From assembly GCF_900103585.1 (NCBI RefSeq), contig NZ_FNHV01000001.1, positions 451,326-515,325 of the forward strand: a stretch of DNA of 64,000 nt, in the 5' to 3' direction. The stretch's first letter is position 1, and each line of letters opens with the position of its first letter. Source of the stretch: Streptomyces sp. cf386. Lineage in GTDB: Bacteria; Actinomycetota; Actinomycetes; Streptomycetales; Streptomycetaceae. The notes beneath the pieces were generated by a model. That model did no database searches. It was not told where the DNA came from and was given only the letters and a program-made list of their open reading frames with translations. Below are positions 32,240 to 41,725 of the stretch, one piece after another. The position numbers and the translations under genes are program-made.

Positions 32240-33097
32240 TCACTTCGTCGGCTTCGCGCTCGCCGCCCTCGCCTTCTGCTCGGCGTTGAACTCGGTGACA
32301 TTGCGCTCGTGTTCCGCGTAGTCGGCCGTGAAGCGGGTGTCGCCCGGCTTGACCGTGACGAAGTACAGCCAGTCGCCCGGCGAAGGGTTGATCGCTGCGC
32401 GCATCGCCTCCTCGCCCGGGTTGTCGATCGGTGTGGGCGGCAGGCCCATGCGCTGGTACGAGTTGTAGGGGCTCTCGATCCGGGTGTCGGCCTCGGTGGT
32501 CCGAAGGGTGGAGCGGCCCAGCGCGTAGTTGATGGTGGAGTCCATCTGCAACGGCATCCCGCGTTCGAGCCGGTTGAAGACGACCCGCGCCACCTTGCCC
32601 ATGTCGGTACTGCTGGCCGCCTCCGCCTGGACGATGCTCGCGATGGTGACCGCCTGATAGACGTTCATGGCGTTGCGCTGCGCCCCGGCGGCGATCGGGG
32701 CGCCGTTGAACTTCTTGTTCGCGGTGTCGACCATGGCCGACAGCAGGGACTCCGGCGTCGCCTTCTTGCCGTCGCGCTCCAGCGGATACGTCGCCGGGAA
32801 GAGGTAGCCCTCGGGGTTGCCCTCGGCGTCGCCCGGCAACTTCAGGTCGAGTTTTTCGAGGGACTTCTTCGTTGAACCCGGCGGCAGGGCGAGGGCCTTG
32901 TCGACGGCCTCGTAGACCTGGCTCGCGCGCCAGCCCTCCGGGATCACCACCGAGGTGGGCTTCGGCTGCTCCTTGCCCGGGCTCAGCAGCGGCACCGCCA
33001 CGGCGGTGCCGGCCACGACGGCGCCGCCGGCGATGAGAGCGATACGGCCCCGGCGTGTCAGTCGAATCGTTCTCCGTGACGGAGTGTTCAGGTACAT
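32240..33097 (-). CDS. MltG-like endolytic murein transglycosylase (YceG family)
   Basis: A 285-residue protein with a basic cytoplasmic start, one membrane helix (about 19-40) and an extracytoplasmic YceG/MltG domain. ASIVQAEAASSTDMGKVARV carries the catalytic Glu (ASIVQAE, equivalent to ASIVEKE in other members), and MQMDSTINYALG and GLPPTPIDNPGEEAMRAA are conserved. The family cleaves nascent glycan strands. It lacks the long N-terminal extension usual for the main Streptomyces mltG next to aroE, so it may be a second copy. It starts 43 bp after the ABC exporter stop and may share its transcript. Confidence 0.88.
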   Translation of the reverse strand: MYLNTPSRRTIRLTRRGRIALIAGGAVVAGTAVAVPLLSPGKEQPKPTSVVIPEGWRASQVYEAVDKALALPPGSTKKSLEKLDLKLPGDAEGNPEGYLFPATYPLERDGKKATPESLLSAMVDTANKKFNGAPIAAGAQRNAMNVYQAVTIASIVQAEAASSTDMGKVARVVFNRLERGMPLQMDSTINYALGRSTLRTTEADTRIESPYNSYQRMGLPPTPIDNPGEEAMRAAINPSPGDWLYFVTVKPGDTRFTADYAEHERNVTEFNAEQKARAASAKPTK

Positions 33098-33140
33098 GCG
33101 CGAACGGTAACCCGCGCATGCTTACAAATCCGGCATAACG

Positions 33141-34943
33141 CTACCCCGTCGGCTCCAGTTGGGCGTCCCGGCGGACCAGCCCCGCATAGCGGCCGTCCCG
33201 CTCCAACAGTTCCTCGTGCCTGCCCCGTTCGGCCACGCGTCCGGCATCGAGGACCACGATCTGGTCGGCGCCCCGAATGGTGGACAGGCGGTGGGCGATG
33301 GTGAGGGTGGTGCGGTTGGCGGACAGGGCGTCGATGGCCTCCTGGACGGCGTGTTCGGTGCGGGTGTCCAGGGCGCTGGTCGCCTCGTCGAGGATGAGGA
33401 CGGGCGGGTCGCGCAGGATCGTCCGGGCGATGGCCAGGCGCTGCTTCTCGCCGCCGGAGAAGCGGTGGCCGCGCTCACCGACGACCGTGTCGTAGCCGTC
33501 GGGCAGGGCGGCGATGTGCTCGTGGATCTGGGCCGCCCTGGCCGCCGCGTGCAGTTCCTCGTCGGTGGCGTCCGGTTTGGCGAAGCGCAGGTTGTCGGCG
33601 ACGGAGGCGTGGAAGAGGTACGTCTCCTGCGAGACGACACCGACCGAGCGGGCGAGGGTGTCGAAGTCGAGGTCGCGCACGTCCACGCCGTCGAGGGTGA
33701 CCCGGCCGCCCGTCACGTCGTACAGCCGCGGCACGAGATGGCCGAGCGTCGACTTTCCGGCGCCGGTCGGGCCGACGATCGCGAGGCTGCCGCCCGCCGG
33801 GACGGTGAGGTCGATGCCGTCGAGGATCGCGCCGCTCTTCCCGTCGTACCGGAACTCGACGTTCTCGAACCGGACCTCGCCCTTGACGCGGTCGAGGTGG
33901 ACGGGGTCCTCCCGCTCGGTGATGTCGATGGGCAGGTCGAGGTACTCGAAGATGCGCTGGAAGAGCGCGAGCGAGGCCTGGATCTGGACGCCGGTGGACA
34001 GCAGGCTGACGGCCGGGCGGAACAGGCCCTGCTGGAGCGAGACGAAGGCGACGATCGTGCCGATCGAGACCTGCGGGCCGCCGAGTTGGAGGGCCGTCCC
34101 CGCGGTCCAGTAGATGACGGCGGGCATGGCGGCCATGACGATGCCGATCACGGCCATCCGCCAACGGCCGGCCATGTTCGACCGCACTTCGAGGTCGACC
34201 AGCCGCTCGGACTCGTCGGAGAAGGCGCTCGTGAGCGAGTCGGAACGGCCCATCGTGCGGCCGAGCAGGATGCCGCTGACCGAGAGCGACTCGGTGACGG
34301 TGGCGGCCATCGCGGCCATCTGCTTCTGGCGCTGGGTGGTGATCTTCTTGCGTTCGTTGCCGACGCGGCGGCTGATCCAGACGAAGACCGGCAGCAGGAG
34401 CAGCGAGACGACGGTCAGGCGCCAGTCGAGCGCGATCATCGCGACGATCGTGGCGACCACGCTGGTCAGGTTGGAGACCAGGGAGGTCGCGGTGGAGGTG
34501 ACGGTGGCCTGCATGCCGCCGATGTCGTTGGCGATGCGGGACTGGACCTCGCCGGTGCGGGTGCGGGTGAAGAAGGCGAGCGACATGCGCTGGAGGCGGC
34601 CGTAGACGGAGGTGCGCAGGTCGTGCATGACGCGCTGGCCGACCGTCGTGGAGATCAGGGTCTGCAGCACGCCGAAGACGCTGGTGAGGACGGCGCTGAG
34701 GATCATGCCGAGCGCGAGCAGGCTGAGCAGGCCGGTGCGGCCCTCGGGGATCGCGACGTCGAGGATCGCCTTGAGGAGGAACGGCGTGGCAACGCCGACC
34801 AGCGACGCGGCGCCGACGAGCAGGCCGACCACGGCGAGGCGCCCGCGGTACGGGCGGAAGAGTCTGAGGATGCGGCGCACCTGCCGGGGCTGTTCCTTCT
34901 CCGCGGCGAGTGGTGTCCAGGTGGGTTCCTTGTCGGGGTGCAT
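33141..34943 (-). CDS. ABC exporter, fused permease-ATPase (half-transporter)
   Basis: A 600-residue type IV ABC exporter with a six-helix membrane domain (about 30-320) and an ATPase domain with Walker A GPTGAGKST, signature FSGGEKQRL, Walker B VLILDEATSALD and switch IAHRL, all intact, so it can work as a homodimer. The family exports lipids, peptides or drugs. ATG 34943 has TAGGAG upstream. It diverges from a MarR regulator gene across a 94-bp region with an inverted repeat, the classic layout of a drug exporter controlled by its own MarR repressor. Confidence 0.92.
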   Translation of the reverse strand: MHPDKEPTWTPLAAEKEQPRQVRRILRLFRPYRGRLAVVGLLVGAASLVGVATPFLLKAILDVAIPEGRTGLLSLLALGMILSAVLTSVFGVLQTLISTTVGQRVMHDLRTSVYGRLQRMSLAFFTRTRTGEVQSRIANDIGGMQATVTSTATSLVSNLTSVVATIVAMIALDWRLTVVSLLLLPVFVWISRRVGNERKKITTQRQKQMAAMAATVTESLSVSGILLGRTMGRSDSLTSAFSDESERLVDLEVRSNMAGRWRMAVIGIVMAAMPAVIYWTAGTALQLGGPQVSIGTIVAFVSLQQGLFRPAVSLLSTGVQIQASLALFQRIFEYLDLPIDITEREDPVHLDRVKGEVRFENVEFRYDGKSGAILDGIDLTVPAGGSLAIVGPTGAGKSTLGHLVPRLYDVTGGRVTLDGVDVRDLDFDTLARSVGVVSQETYLFHASVADNLRFAKPDATDEELHAAARAAQIHEHIAALPDGYDTVVGERGHRFSGGEKQRLAIARTILRDPPVLILDEATSALDTRTEHAVQEAIDALSANRTTLTIAHRLSTIRGADQIVVLDAGRVAERGRHEELLERDGRYAGLVRRDAQLEPTG

Positions 34944-34988
34944 GGGCTCCTACGGAAGGTGTGGTGATGCGGACTGACGGAGCTTAGC

Positions 34989-35013
34989 TCATTGTTACCT
35001 ATGCTCACAATGA
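34989..35013. promoter_or_regulatory. Inverted-repeat operator for the divergent MarR/ABC exporter pair
   Basis: TCATTGT (34989-34995) and ACAATGA (35007-35013) are perfect arms with an 11-bp centre. The repeat lies in the only A+T-richer stretch of the 94-bp divergent region. It is the most likely binding site of the MarR protein encoded at 35038 and would control both genes. Confidence 0.65.
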
Positions 35014-35037
35014 ACGTCGTCCTGATATTGTTCCCGC

Positions 35038-35487
35038 ATGACCACCCCCGATCCCGACGGCCCGCTCGCCGAGCAGCTCCTGCGCTTCACCCGCCGGGTC
35101 CACCGCATCCAGAAACAGCATCTGCAGCAGTGTGGCGTGGGCATCACCCCGGCCCAGTCCCGTCTGCTGCGCACGCTCGCGCACTACGGCTCACCGCCCC
35201 GGATGGCCGATCTCGCCGAGCGCCTGGAGGTGGTCCCGCGTGCGGTGACGTCGCTGGTCGACGGGCTGGAGGCAAGCGGGAAGGTACGACGGGTGCCGGA
35301 TCCGACGAACCGACGGGTGATCCGAATCGAGCTCACCGACGACGGACGGGGAGCCCTGCGGGAGCTGCACGGTGCGCGGCGGTCGGCGGCGGAGGAGATC
35401 CTGGCGCCGCTGACGGACGAACAGCGGGGCGTGTTGGGCGAGTTGCTGGACACGTTGATCGACAGGGGTGGGGAGCGGCGCTGCTGA
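35038..35487 (+). CDS. MarR family transcriptional regulator
   Basis: A 149-residue winged-helix regulator. The DNA-binding segment ITPAQSRLLRTLAHYG, MADLAERLEVVPRAVTSLVD (recognition helix) and the wing RRVPDPTNRRVIRIELT follow the family pattern, with dimerisation helices at both ends. ATG 35038 lies 25 bp beyond the inverted repeat. It probably represses itself and the divergent ABC exporter until a ligand binds. Confidence 0.92.
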   Translation: MTTPDPDGPLAEQLLRFTRRVHRIQKQHLQQCGVGITPAQSRLLRTLAHYGSPPRMADLAERLEVVPRAVTSLVDGLEASGKVRRVPDPTNRRVIRIELTDDGRGALRELHGARRSAAEEILAPLTDEQRGVLGELLDTLIDRGGERRC

Positions 35488-35532
35488 GCGGCGGACGCGA
35501 ACCCGGCGGCGCCGGCTGAGCAGCAAAGCGGG

Positions 35533-35578
35533 ACAGGCCGCGGCCCCCTCCAGTGGTGTGGAGGGGGCCGCGGCCTGT
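35533..35578. terminator. Bidirectional hairpin terminator
   Basis: Twenty-base perfect arms (35533-35552 and 35559-35578) with the core CCGCGGCCCCCTCCA flank a 6-nt loop, between the convergent ends of the MarR gene (35487) and dctA (35593). The stem is strong enough to stop transcription from both sides. Confidence 0.9.
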
Positions 35579-35592
35579 TGGTGGGGGTGGGG

Positions 35593-37041
35593 TCAACTGG
35601 CCCCGGAGGCGGTCTCCTTGTCCGTCTGGGCGGGCACGGCGACCGGCTCCCCGGACTCGGAGGCCTCGGACGTCTCGGGCTTCTTTAGCTCAGCCTTCTC
35701 CGCCTTCCCGGGCTCCGCCTTCTCCGACTCCTCGTCGTCCAGCTCGACCACGATCTCGCCGTCCAGGACCTTCCTCGCCCACTCCTTGTCCAGCGCGCCC
35801 TCCCAGCGCGAGACCGCGAAGACGGCGACGCAGTTGCCGAGCAGGTTGGTGACGACGCGCATCGAGTCCATGATGCGGTCCACGCCGAGGAGCAGGGCGA
35901 CGGCTCCGGCCGGGATGGCACCCAGCGAGGAGGCGGTCGCGGACAGGGCGAGGAACGCCGAGCCGGGGATGCCCGCCATGCCCTTGCTGGTCAGCATCAG
36001 GACCAGGATCACGGTGACCTGCTGGCCGAGGCTGAGGTCGACACCCACGGCCTGGGCGATGAACAGCGTGCCGATGGACAGGTAGAGCGAGGCGCCGTCG
36101 AGGTTGAAGGAGTAGCCCGTCGGCAGCACCAGACCCACGGCGTCGTCACGGGCGCCGGCCTTGCGCAGCTTCTGCATCACGCGCGGCAGGACCGACTCGG
36201 TGGACGCGGTGCCGAGTGCGAGCAGCATCTCCTCACGGATGTAGCGCAGGAACTTCCAGAGGCTGAGCCCGGTGACGACCTTCAGGGCGACGGCGAGGAG
36301 CGCGATGAAGAGCGCCGCGGCCGCGTAGCACAGGATGATCAGCTTGCCGTAGGTCTCGATCACGCCGAGCCCGTAGTTGCCGATCAGGACGGCCATGGCG
36401 CCGAACACCGCTATGGGGGCCAGCCGCATCACGAAGCCGACGATCGCGAAGATGATCTCCTGGGCCTGCTCGATGGCGGGCAGCACCTGCGGCACCTTGG
36501 TGTGCCCGAGGTGCAGCAGCGCGGCACCCACCAGACAGGCCAGGACGAGCACCTGCAGCAGGGAGTTCTCGGCGAAGGCGCCGATGAAACTGGTGGGCAG
36601 GGCGTTCAGCGCGAACTCGGTCGTCGAGGGCAGGTGTCCGCCGCCCGTCTTCGCGTCGACCGCCGAGGCGTCGAGCGTGGACGGGTCGACGTTCATCCCG
36701 GACCCGGGCTGGACCAGGTTGGCGGCGAGGAGCCCGATGAGCAGCGCGAGCGTGCTCGCGACCTCGAACCAGATCAGGGCCTTCAGCCCGATCCGGCCGA
36801 ACGCCTTCAGGTCACCGGCCTTGGCGATACCGACGACGACCACGCAGAACACGAGCGGGGAGATGATCGTCTTGATGAGCCGGATGAAACCGTCGCCGAG
36901 CGGCTGAAGATCCGCGCCGAAGCCGGGCCACAGCTTCCCGACGACGATTCCGAGTACGAGCGCGCAGGCGACCTGCGCGAAGAGAGAGGTACGCAGCATG
37001 CGTGCGACGCGTCGCGGAAGGGACGGTACGGACGGCGGCAC
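35593..37041 (-). CDS. dctA: C4-dicarboxylate:cation symporter DctA
   Basis: A 482-residue DAACS/GltPh-family transporter. The hairpin and substrate motifs are clear: LVLPTGYSFNLDGASLYLSI, LTSKGMAGIPGSAFLALSAT and LLGVDRIMDSMRVVTNLLGN. It takes up succinate, fumarate or malate with protons or Na+. The last 55 residues are a charged Glu/Lys/Ser tail of no known role. GTG 37041 was chosen over later ATGs because AAGGAG lies five bases upstream. A 175-bp gap precedes it; the regulator is not encoded nearby. Confidence 0.93.
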   Translation of the reverse strand: MPPSVPSLPRRVARMLRTSLFAQVACALVLGIVVGKLWPGFGADLQPLGDGFIRLIKTIISPLVFCVVVVGIAKAGDLKAFGRIGLKALIWFEVASTLALLIGLLAANLVQPGSGMNVDPSTLDASAVDAKTGGGHLPSTTEFALNALPTSFIGAFAENSLLQVLVLACLVGAALLHLGHTKVPQVLPAIEQAQEIIFAIVGFVMRLAPIAVFGAMAVLIGNYGLGVIETYGKLIILCYAAAALFIALLAVALKVVTGLSLWKFLRYIREEMLLALGTASTESVLPRVMQKLRKAGARDDAVGLVLPTGYSFNLDGASLYLSIGTLFIAQAVGVDLSLGQQVTVILVLMLTSKGMAGIPGSAFLALSATASSLGAIPAGAVALLLGVDRIMDSMRVVTNLLGNCVAVFAVSRWEGALDKEWARKVLDGEIVVELDDEESEKAEPGKAEKAELKKPETSEASESGEPVAVPAQTDKETASGAS

Positions 37042-37216
37042 GGGGACTCCTTGGGGACGGCGGCACACAGAAGCCCCCAGGGACGGTTGGGACTTCTGCC
37101 ATACGGAAAGCGGATTCCGTGCCGATCACTTTGAGGGTCATGATGTCCTGACACAAGACCCCCGTGTTGCATCCGTGTAAATCGCGCCCCGAGTGACGCA
37201 TCGCACACCACCCGTC

Positions 37217-38848
37217 TCAGCAGCCTCTGTTGTCCTCCGTGAGCACCCCTTGGACGCTGGTCAGCGAGCGGTCGTAGCAGCCGTCCGAGCCGTGCAGCCG
37301 GTAGCGCTCGCTCGTCGTACCGACCGCCTTCCGCTGGTCGCGCGGCACGTTCATCGTCCAGGCGGCGTCACCGGTGTAGGTGTCGTCGAGCCGCGACCAG
37401 GAGATGCGCCGGTCGCCGTACGACGTGACGGCCGCGGCATGGTCACCGAGGGTCAGCACGGTGCGCAGCCGGTCGCCCGCGCCCAGCGTGATCGTGCCGT
37501 CCATGGTGTACGTCCGCTCGGTGCGCGTGGTGCGGGCGGGCCCGTGCCCGTCGACCGTGACGGACAGGGCGTCCGTCCAAGTGGCGTCGAGCGCGTCGAG
37601 GTTCTCGCCGTCGGTCCAGCGGTGGACGGAGGTGTTGCTCAGCGCACGGCGGACGGTGGTCGCCACGCGCCCGTGCGAGGTGTCGACATAGCCGGCGACG
37701 GTCAGCCGGTGCCCACCCTCCGTGTCCACCCGGTGCTCCGAACCGGGCGTGTACGTCGAGGAGTTGGCGAGGTCACCGACCCGGTGCGCGGTGAGCTTCC
37801 CGGTGACCTGCGTACTCTTCGCGTCCTGCCAGACGAGGACGTTCACCGGTGCGCTCCAGCCGCTCTGCCCCTCGGGGACGCCGACGACGGAGACCTCGAC
37901 GCGATGCGGGCGGCCGTCGTTGAGGATGCCGGCGAAGGGAGTCAGGTCGTATTCGATCGGCTTGACGTCGAAGGCGCGCGGTCCCGGAACGACGTACCAG
38001 AGGAAGGGGTTGGACCAGCCGCCGGTCCACACGTGCGGGAACGGCGCGGCGATTCCGGCGAGCCGGCCGTCGACCTTGATCTGCACCTCGCGGTAGGGGC
38101 CACCGGCGGCCTTGCAGGAGTAGGGCGCCGGGTCGGGCGCGGACAGGTACCAGAACTCCTCGCAGCCGCCGCCGGATCCGGTGGCGTACACCTCGGCGAC
38201 GATGCGTTCGCTGTTGCGCGGGGTGGTGAGGGTGCCGTCCTGGAGGGTGAGGACGCGGTCGGGGGTGGCCGCGGGGTTGTCGAGGGTCGCGACCGGGCCG
38301 CCGGTGGCCTCGGCAGCGCGGCCGGCATAGAACGTCAGCATGACCTTGACGTCGATGACGCCGGTGTACGTGTCGTCGACGACGTTCCCGATGAGCATCT
38401 CGACGTCCTGGCCGCGGCGCAGGGTGTCGCTGTAGCGGGTGACGTCCTTCTCCACGGACCACTCGATGCCGTCGGGTGACGGCTCCGGAGTCGACGTACG
38501 GAAGATCTCGACGCCGCCTACGTGCAGATAGCCGAGCCGGTCGTACTGGCGCCCCTTGACCTTGCCGTCCATGCGCAGCACGACCTTGCTCCAGCGGTCG
38601 CCGCAGCCTTCGGGCGGGGTGTAGGTGCCCTTGTACGGGGTGAAGTCGCGGAACTGAGCCTCGGCGACGGTGACTTGGCAGGATTTGCCGGACGGTTCGG
38701 TGATGGGCGGGGCGGCGGTGATGGGGTCGTGCCAGTCGGTGCCGAACTCGGCGGGCACGTCGGCCGATCGGGCGGGGGACGCCCCGAGGACCGAGGTCGC
38801 CAGGAGGGTCGCTCCGGCGAGCATGGACATGACGATCCGTCTCTTCAT
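37217..38848 (-). CDS. Secreted peptide-N4-asparagine amidase A (PNGase A)-like protein
   Basis: A 543-residue exported protein with a Sec signal peptide (about 28 residues, ending SPARSA). The PNGase A fold is shown by WSKVVLRMDGKVKGRQYDRL, GYLHVGGVEIFRTSTPEP, GIEWSVEKDVTRYSD and IDVKVMLTFYAG, all typical of the family that removes N-glycans from glycoproteins. In a soil bacterium it would act on plant or fungal glycoproteins. Cys residues near residue 57 and at the very C-terminus may form disulfides. ATG 38848 fits the signal peptide. It may be co-transcribed with the L,D-transpeptidase-like gene 51 bp upstream. Confidence 0.88.
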   Translation of the reverse strand: MKRRIVMSMLAGATLLATSVLGASPARSADVPAEFGTDWHDPITAAPPITEPSGKSCQVTVAEAQFRDFTPYKGTYTPPEGCGDRWSKVVLRMDGKVKGRQYDRLGYLHVGGVEIFRTSTPEPSPDGIEWSVEKDVTRYSDTLRRGQDVEMLIGNVVDDTYTGVIDVKVMLTFYAGRAAEATGGPVATLDNPAATPDRVLTLQDGTLTTPRNSERIVAEVYATGSGGGCEEFWYLSAPDPAPYSCKAAGGPYREVQIKVDGRLAGIAAPFPHVWTGGWSNPFLWYVVPGPRAFDVKPIEYDLTPFAGILNDGRPHRVEVSVVGVPEGQSGWSAPVNVLVWQDAKSTQVTGKLTAHRVGDLANSSTYTPGSEHRVDTEGGHRLTVAGYVDTSHGRVATTVRRALSNTSVHRWTDGENLDALDATWTDALSVTVDGHGPARTTRTERTYTMDGTITLGAGDRLRTVLTLGDHAAAVTSYGDRRISWSRLDDTYTGDAAWTMNVPRDQRKAVGTTSERYRLHGSDGCYDRSLTSVQGVLTEDNRGC

Positions 38849-38899
38849 GGCCGGTGTTCTACGGGGAGTTGGGCATTCGCCGCAACGATGCCTGCTGCG

Positions 38900-39643
38900 T
38901 CAGTGCGAGCGTTTCAGGTCGGCCCTGTCCCCCATCACCACCACGGGATGCCGGTCCGGATCGAGCGTGCGCAGTAGATACTCCATCGCCGATTCGGACA
39001 GACTGACACAGGCCGACGTGCCGCTGCCGTGGTCCATGTGCAACCAGATGCCACCGCCCTTGGCCTCGCCCTCGGGGCGAGTGGGGTCGTTGGGCGGGGT
39101 GCCCTTGACACGGTTGTAGTCGATGGCGATGACGAAGTCGAAGTCGTGCCAGTACGACTTCGCCCACCAGCGCGGCGCCGCGAAGGCCGCGGACCTCGTG
39201 TACGGCAGCCTGGACCCGGGGTCCTTCAGTACGCCGCCCGCGTCGCTCAGCGTGAACACACCGACAGGACTGCGGTTGTCGCCCTCGCGGTGGTCGGTCG
39301 TCCAGCCCTTCTTGCCGTTGTGCGCGGGCCAGCTGCGGGTGCTTTCCCAGGTGGAGCCTTGCCTCATGTACAGCACGACCGTGGAGTTCGCGGCGTCCTT
39401 GCCCTCGCCGTAGACCGCCACGACCTGGCGGGAGTCCGCGGGGATGCGCCGCTGCCAGCGGTCGCCGACGCCCGGGATGCGCGTCGGGTCCATGGTGGCG
39501 GCCGGGCGCGTGGGGGCGCCCTTGCCGCCCGTGCCTGTGCCGTGCCGCGCGCCTTCGCACGCGGTCAGGATCGCCATGACCGCCAGGAGGGAGCCGAGGG
39601 CCGCCGTCGCGCCCCTCGACCGCCATGCTCCGCTGTTCCGCAT
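38900..39643 (-). CDS. L,D-transpeptidase-like lipoprotein
   Basis: A 247-residue lipoprotein (signal peptide ending AILTAC, Cys29). The domain has VVLYMRQGSTWESTRSWPAH, DNRSPVGVFTLSDAGG and the active-site region IWLHMDHGSGTSACVSLSES, with His and Cys in the YkuD arrangement. Such enzymes make 3-3 peptidoglycan cross-links or attach proteins; some family members have other acyl-transfer roles. ATG 39643 has GGAG close by. It diverges from the ABC exporter pair. Confidence 0.85.
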   Translation of the reverse strand: MRNSGAWRSRGATAALGSLLAVMAILTACEGARHGTGTGGKGAPTRPAATMDPTRIPGVGDRWQRRIPADSRQVVAVYGEGKDAANSTVVLYMRQGSTWESTRSWPAHNGKKGWTTDHREGDNRSPVGVFTLSDAGGVLKDPGSRLPYTRSAAFAAPRWWAKSYWHDFDFVIAIDYNRVKGTPPNDPTRPEGEAKGGGIWLHMDHGSGTSACVSLSESAMEYLLRTLDPDRHPVVVMGDRADLKRSH

Positions 39644-39874
39644 CGCTCCATGGTGGCACCGCGTACAGCGTGGCCGGGGGATCGCCGGTGCTGCGTTCCG
39701 GAGGGGACCGGAACTGTGCGGCGCAGCGGAAAACCGTTTGCGTCCGACCACGCTGCGACGCGAACCTGTCACGGTTTGCTGCCGCCGTGCGCGTCCCCAC
39801 ACCACGCATCGGCACCCCATCAACTCACCACCCCCATCCCTGATCCCCCCACTGACACGAGCCACTGGGACGTC

Positions 39875-41725
39875 ATGCAGATTCAAGACCTTCCGTATCC
39901 CGATCCAGGTGTGCCGGACGCACGCTCGGGTCCCCGATTTCTGTGGTGGCTCTTCCGGAACCAGCTGGGCGGACAGCTGAAGGCCCTGGCCTGGGGGCTG
40001 CTGCACTTCCTGTCCGTCTCCGCCCTGCCGTTCTGCGTCGGCGTCGCCGTACAGGCCGTCGTCGACCGCTCCGGGACGAGCCTCGCCCTCGCGGGCGGTC
40101 TGCTGGCCCTGTGCTGTGCCGGAACCGCGATCGGCGAGACCTTCCTCCACCGCACCGCCGTCACCAACTGGATCACGGCGGCCGCCCGCGTTCAGCAGGT
40201 GCTGGCCCGCAAGGCCGCACAGCTGGGCTCGGCGCTGACCCGGCGCGTCGCGGCCGGTGAGGTCGTCGCCGTCTCCACGGGTGACGTCGAGAAGATCGGC
40301 TGGTTCGTCGAGGCCTGGTCGCGGTTCACGGCTGCGGCGGTCACCATCGTGGTCGTCTGCGTCGGACTGGTCGTCTACCAGCCCGCGCTCGGTGTCGTGG
40401 TCGCCGTGGGCCTGCCCGTGCTGGCGGTCGCCGTACTGCCCCTGCTGCCCCGGGCGACCCGACGGGCCGACTTCCAGCGCGAGAAGGCGGGCCGCGCCAC
40501 CGAACTGGCCTCGGACACCGTCGCCGGACTGCGCGTCCTGCGCGGCATCGGCGGCGAGGAACTCTTCCTCGACCGCTACCGCAGCGCCTCCCAGGAAGTA
40601 CGCCACGCCGCCGTGCGCAGCGCCCGGATGTGGTCCCTGATCTCCGCGATCCAGGTGCTGTTGCCGGGGCTGCTGCTGATCGCGGTGGTCTGGTACGGCG
40701 TCCACCTGGCCCGCGACGGCCGCGTCACCATCGGCGAACTGGTCGCCGTCTACAGCTCGATCATGATCCTCACCTACCCTCTACGCCACTTCGAAGAGAT
40801 CGCGATGGCCTACTCCTTCTCCCGCCCCTCGGCCCGGCGGGCCGCGCGCGTGCTGGCACTGGAGCGGGTCACCGACACCGACGGTTCACGCGACGGGTCC
40901 GAGGTGCCCTCCGGGGACCTGTACGACCCGGCCACCGGGCTCCTCGCCCCGACGGCCCGGCTCACCGCCGTCGTGTGCGGCGACCCGGACGCGGCAGGGC
41001 GGCTCGCCGAACGCCTCGGCGGACACGCCTCGGAGGAGGGCACGCCCGTCCTCCTGGGCGGCGTCCCGCTCGACGAGTTGCCGCTCGGCAGCGCCCGTAC
41101 GGCCGTCCTCGTGCAGGACAAGGATCCGGTGCTGCTCTCCGGCACGCTGCGCGAACTGCTCGACGTACCGAGGTCGGGCGGCGTCGGTGCCGAGGAGGCA
41201 CTGGCGGCGGCGCAGTGCGAGGACGTCCTGGCCGCCCTGGTCCAGGGGTCGCTCGGCGCCGAGGACCCGATGGACGCCCGTATCACCGAACGCGGCCGGT
41301 CCCTCTCCGGCGGCCAGCGCCAGCGCCTGGCGCTCGCCCGGTCGCTGATCACGGACCCGGAGGTGCTGGTCCTGGACGAGCCGACCTCGGCCGTCGACTC
41401 ACACACGGAGGCCCGGATCGCGGAGGGCGTGCGAAAGCTGCGGGCGGGACGCACGACGGTGGTGTTCACCTCGTCCCCCCTGCTCCTGGACCGTGCCGAC
41501 CGGGTCGTGCTCGTCCACGAGGGCGAGGTGGCCGCGGTCGGTGTGCACCGCGAACTGGTGCACACCGAACCGCGGTACCGGGCGGTGGTGACCCGGGAGA
41601 CCGACGAGGAGGCCGCGGTGAACGGCACGGCGGGCGACAAGGCCGCCCCGGACGGTGCGCTGCGCAAGGGGGCCTCCCTCAACGACGTACTGAAGGAACT
41701 GGAAGAGATCGAGGAGTCGGCATGA
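39875..41725 (+). CDS. Heterodimeric ABC exporter, subunit with degenerate Walker A
   Basis: A 616-residue half-exporter with a six-helix membrane domain (about 30-310) and an ATPase domain. The Walker A region reads VVCGDPDAAGRLAERL, lacking the Gly-Lys-Ser/Thr core, and the switch His is replaced (VVFTSSPLLL). Signature LSGGQRQRLALAR and Walker B VLVLDEPTSAVD are intact. It cannot complete its own ATP site and must pair with the next gene product, whose defects are complementary. ATG 39875 gives a natural N-terminus. The end overlaps the partner gene as ATGA. The substrate is unknown. Confidence 0.9.
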   Translation: MQIQDLPYPDPGVPDARSGPRFLWWLFRNQLGGQLKALAWGLLHFLSVSALPFCVGVAVQAVVDRSGTSLALAGGLLALCCAGTAIGETFLHRTAVTNWITAAARVQQVLARKAAQLGSALTRRVAAGEVVAVSTGDVEKIGWFVEAWSRFTAAAVTIVVVCVGLVVYQPALGVVVAVGLPVLAVAVLPLLPRATRRADFQREKAGRATELASDTVAGLRVLRGIGGEELFLDRYRSASQEVRHAAVRSARMWSLISAIQVLLPGLLLIAVVWYGVHLARDGRVTIGELVAVYSSIMILTYPLRHFEEIAMAYSFSRPSARRAARVLALERVTDTDGSRDGSEVPSGDLYDPATGLLAPTARLTAVVCGDPDAAGRLAERLGGHASEEGTPVLLGGVPLDELPLGSARTAVLVQDKDPVLLSGTLRELLDVPRSGGVGAEEALAAAQCEDVLAALVQGSLGAEDPMDARITERGRSLSGGQRQRLALARSLITDPEVLVLDEPTSAVDSHTEARIAEGVRKLRAGRTTVVFTSSPLLLDRADRVVLVHEGEVAAVGVHRELVHTEPRYRAVVTRETDEEAAVNGTAGDKAAPDGALRKGASLNDVLKELEEIEESA

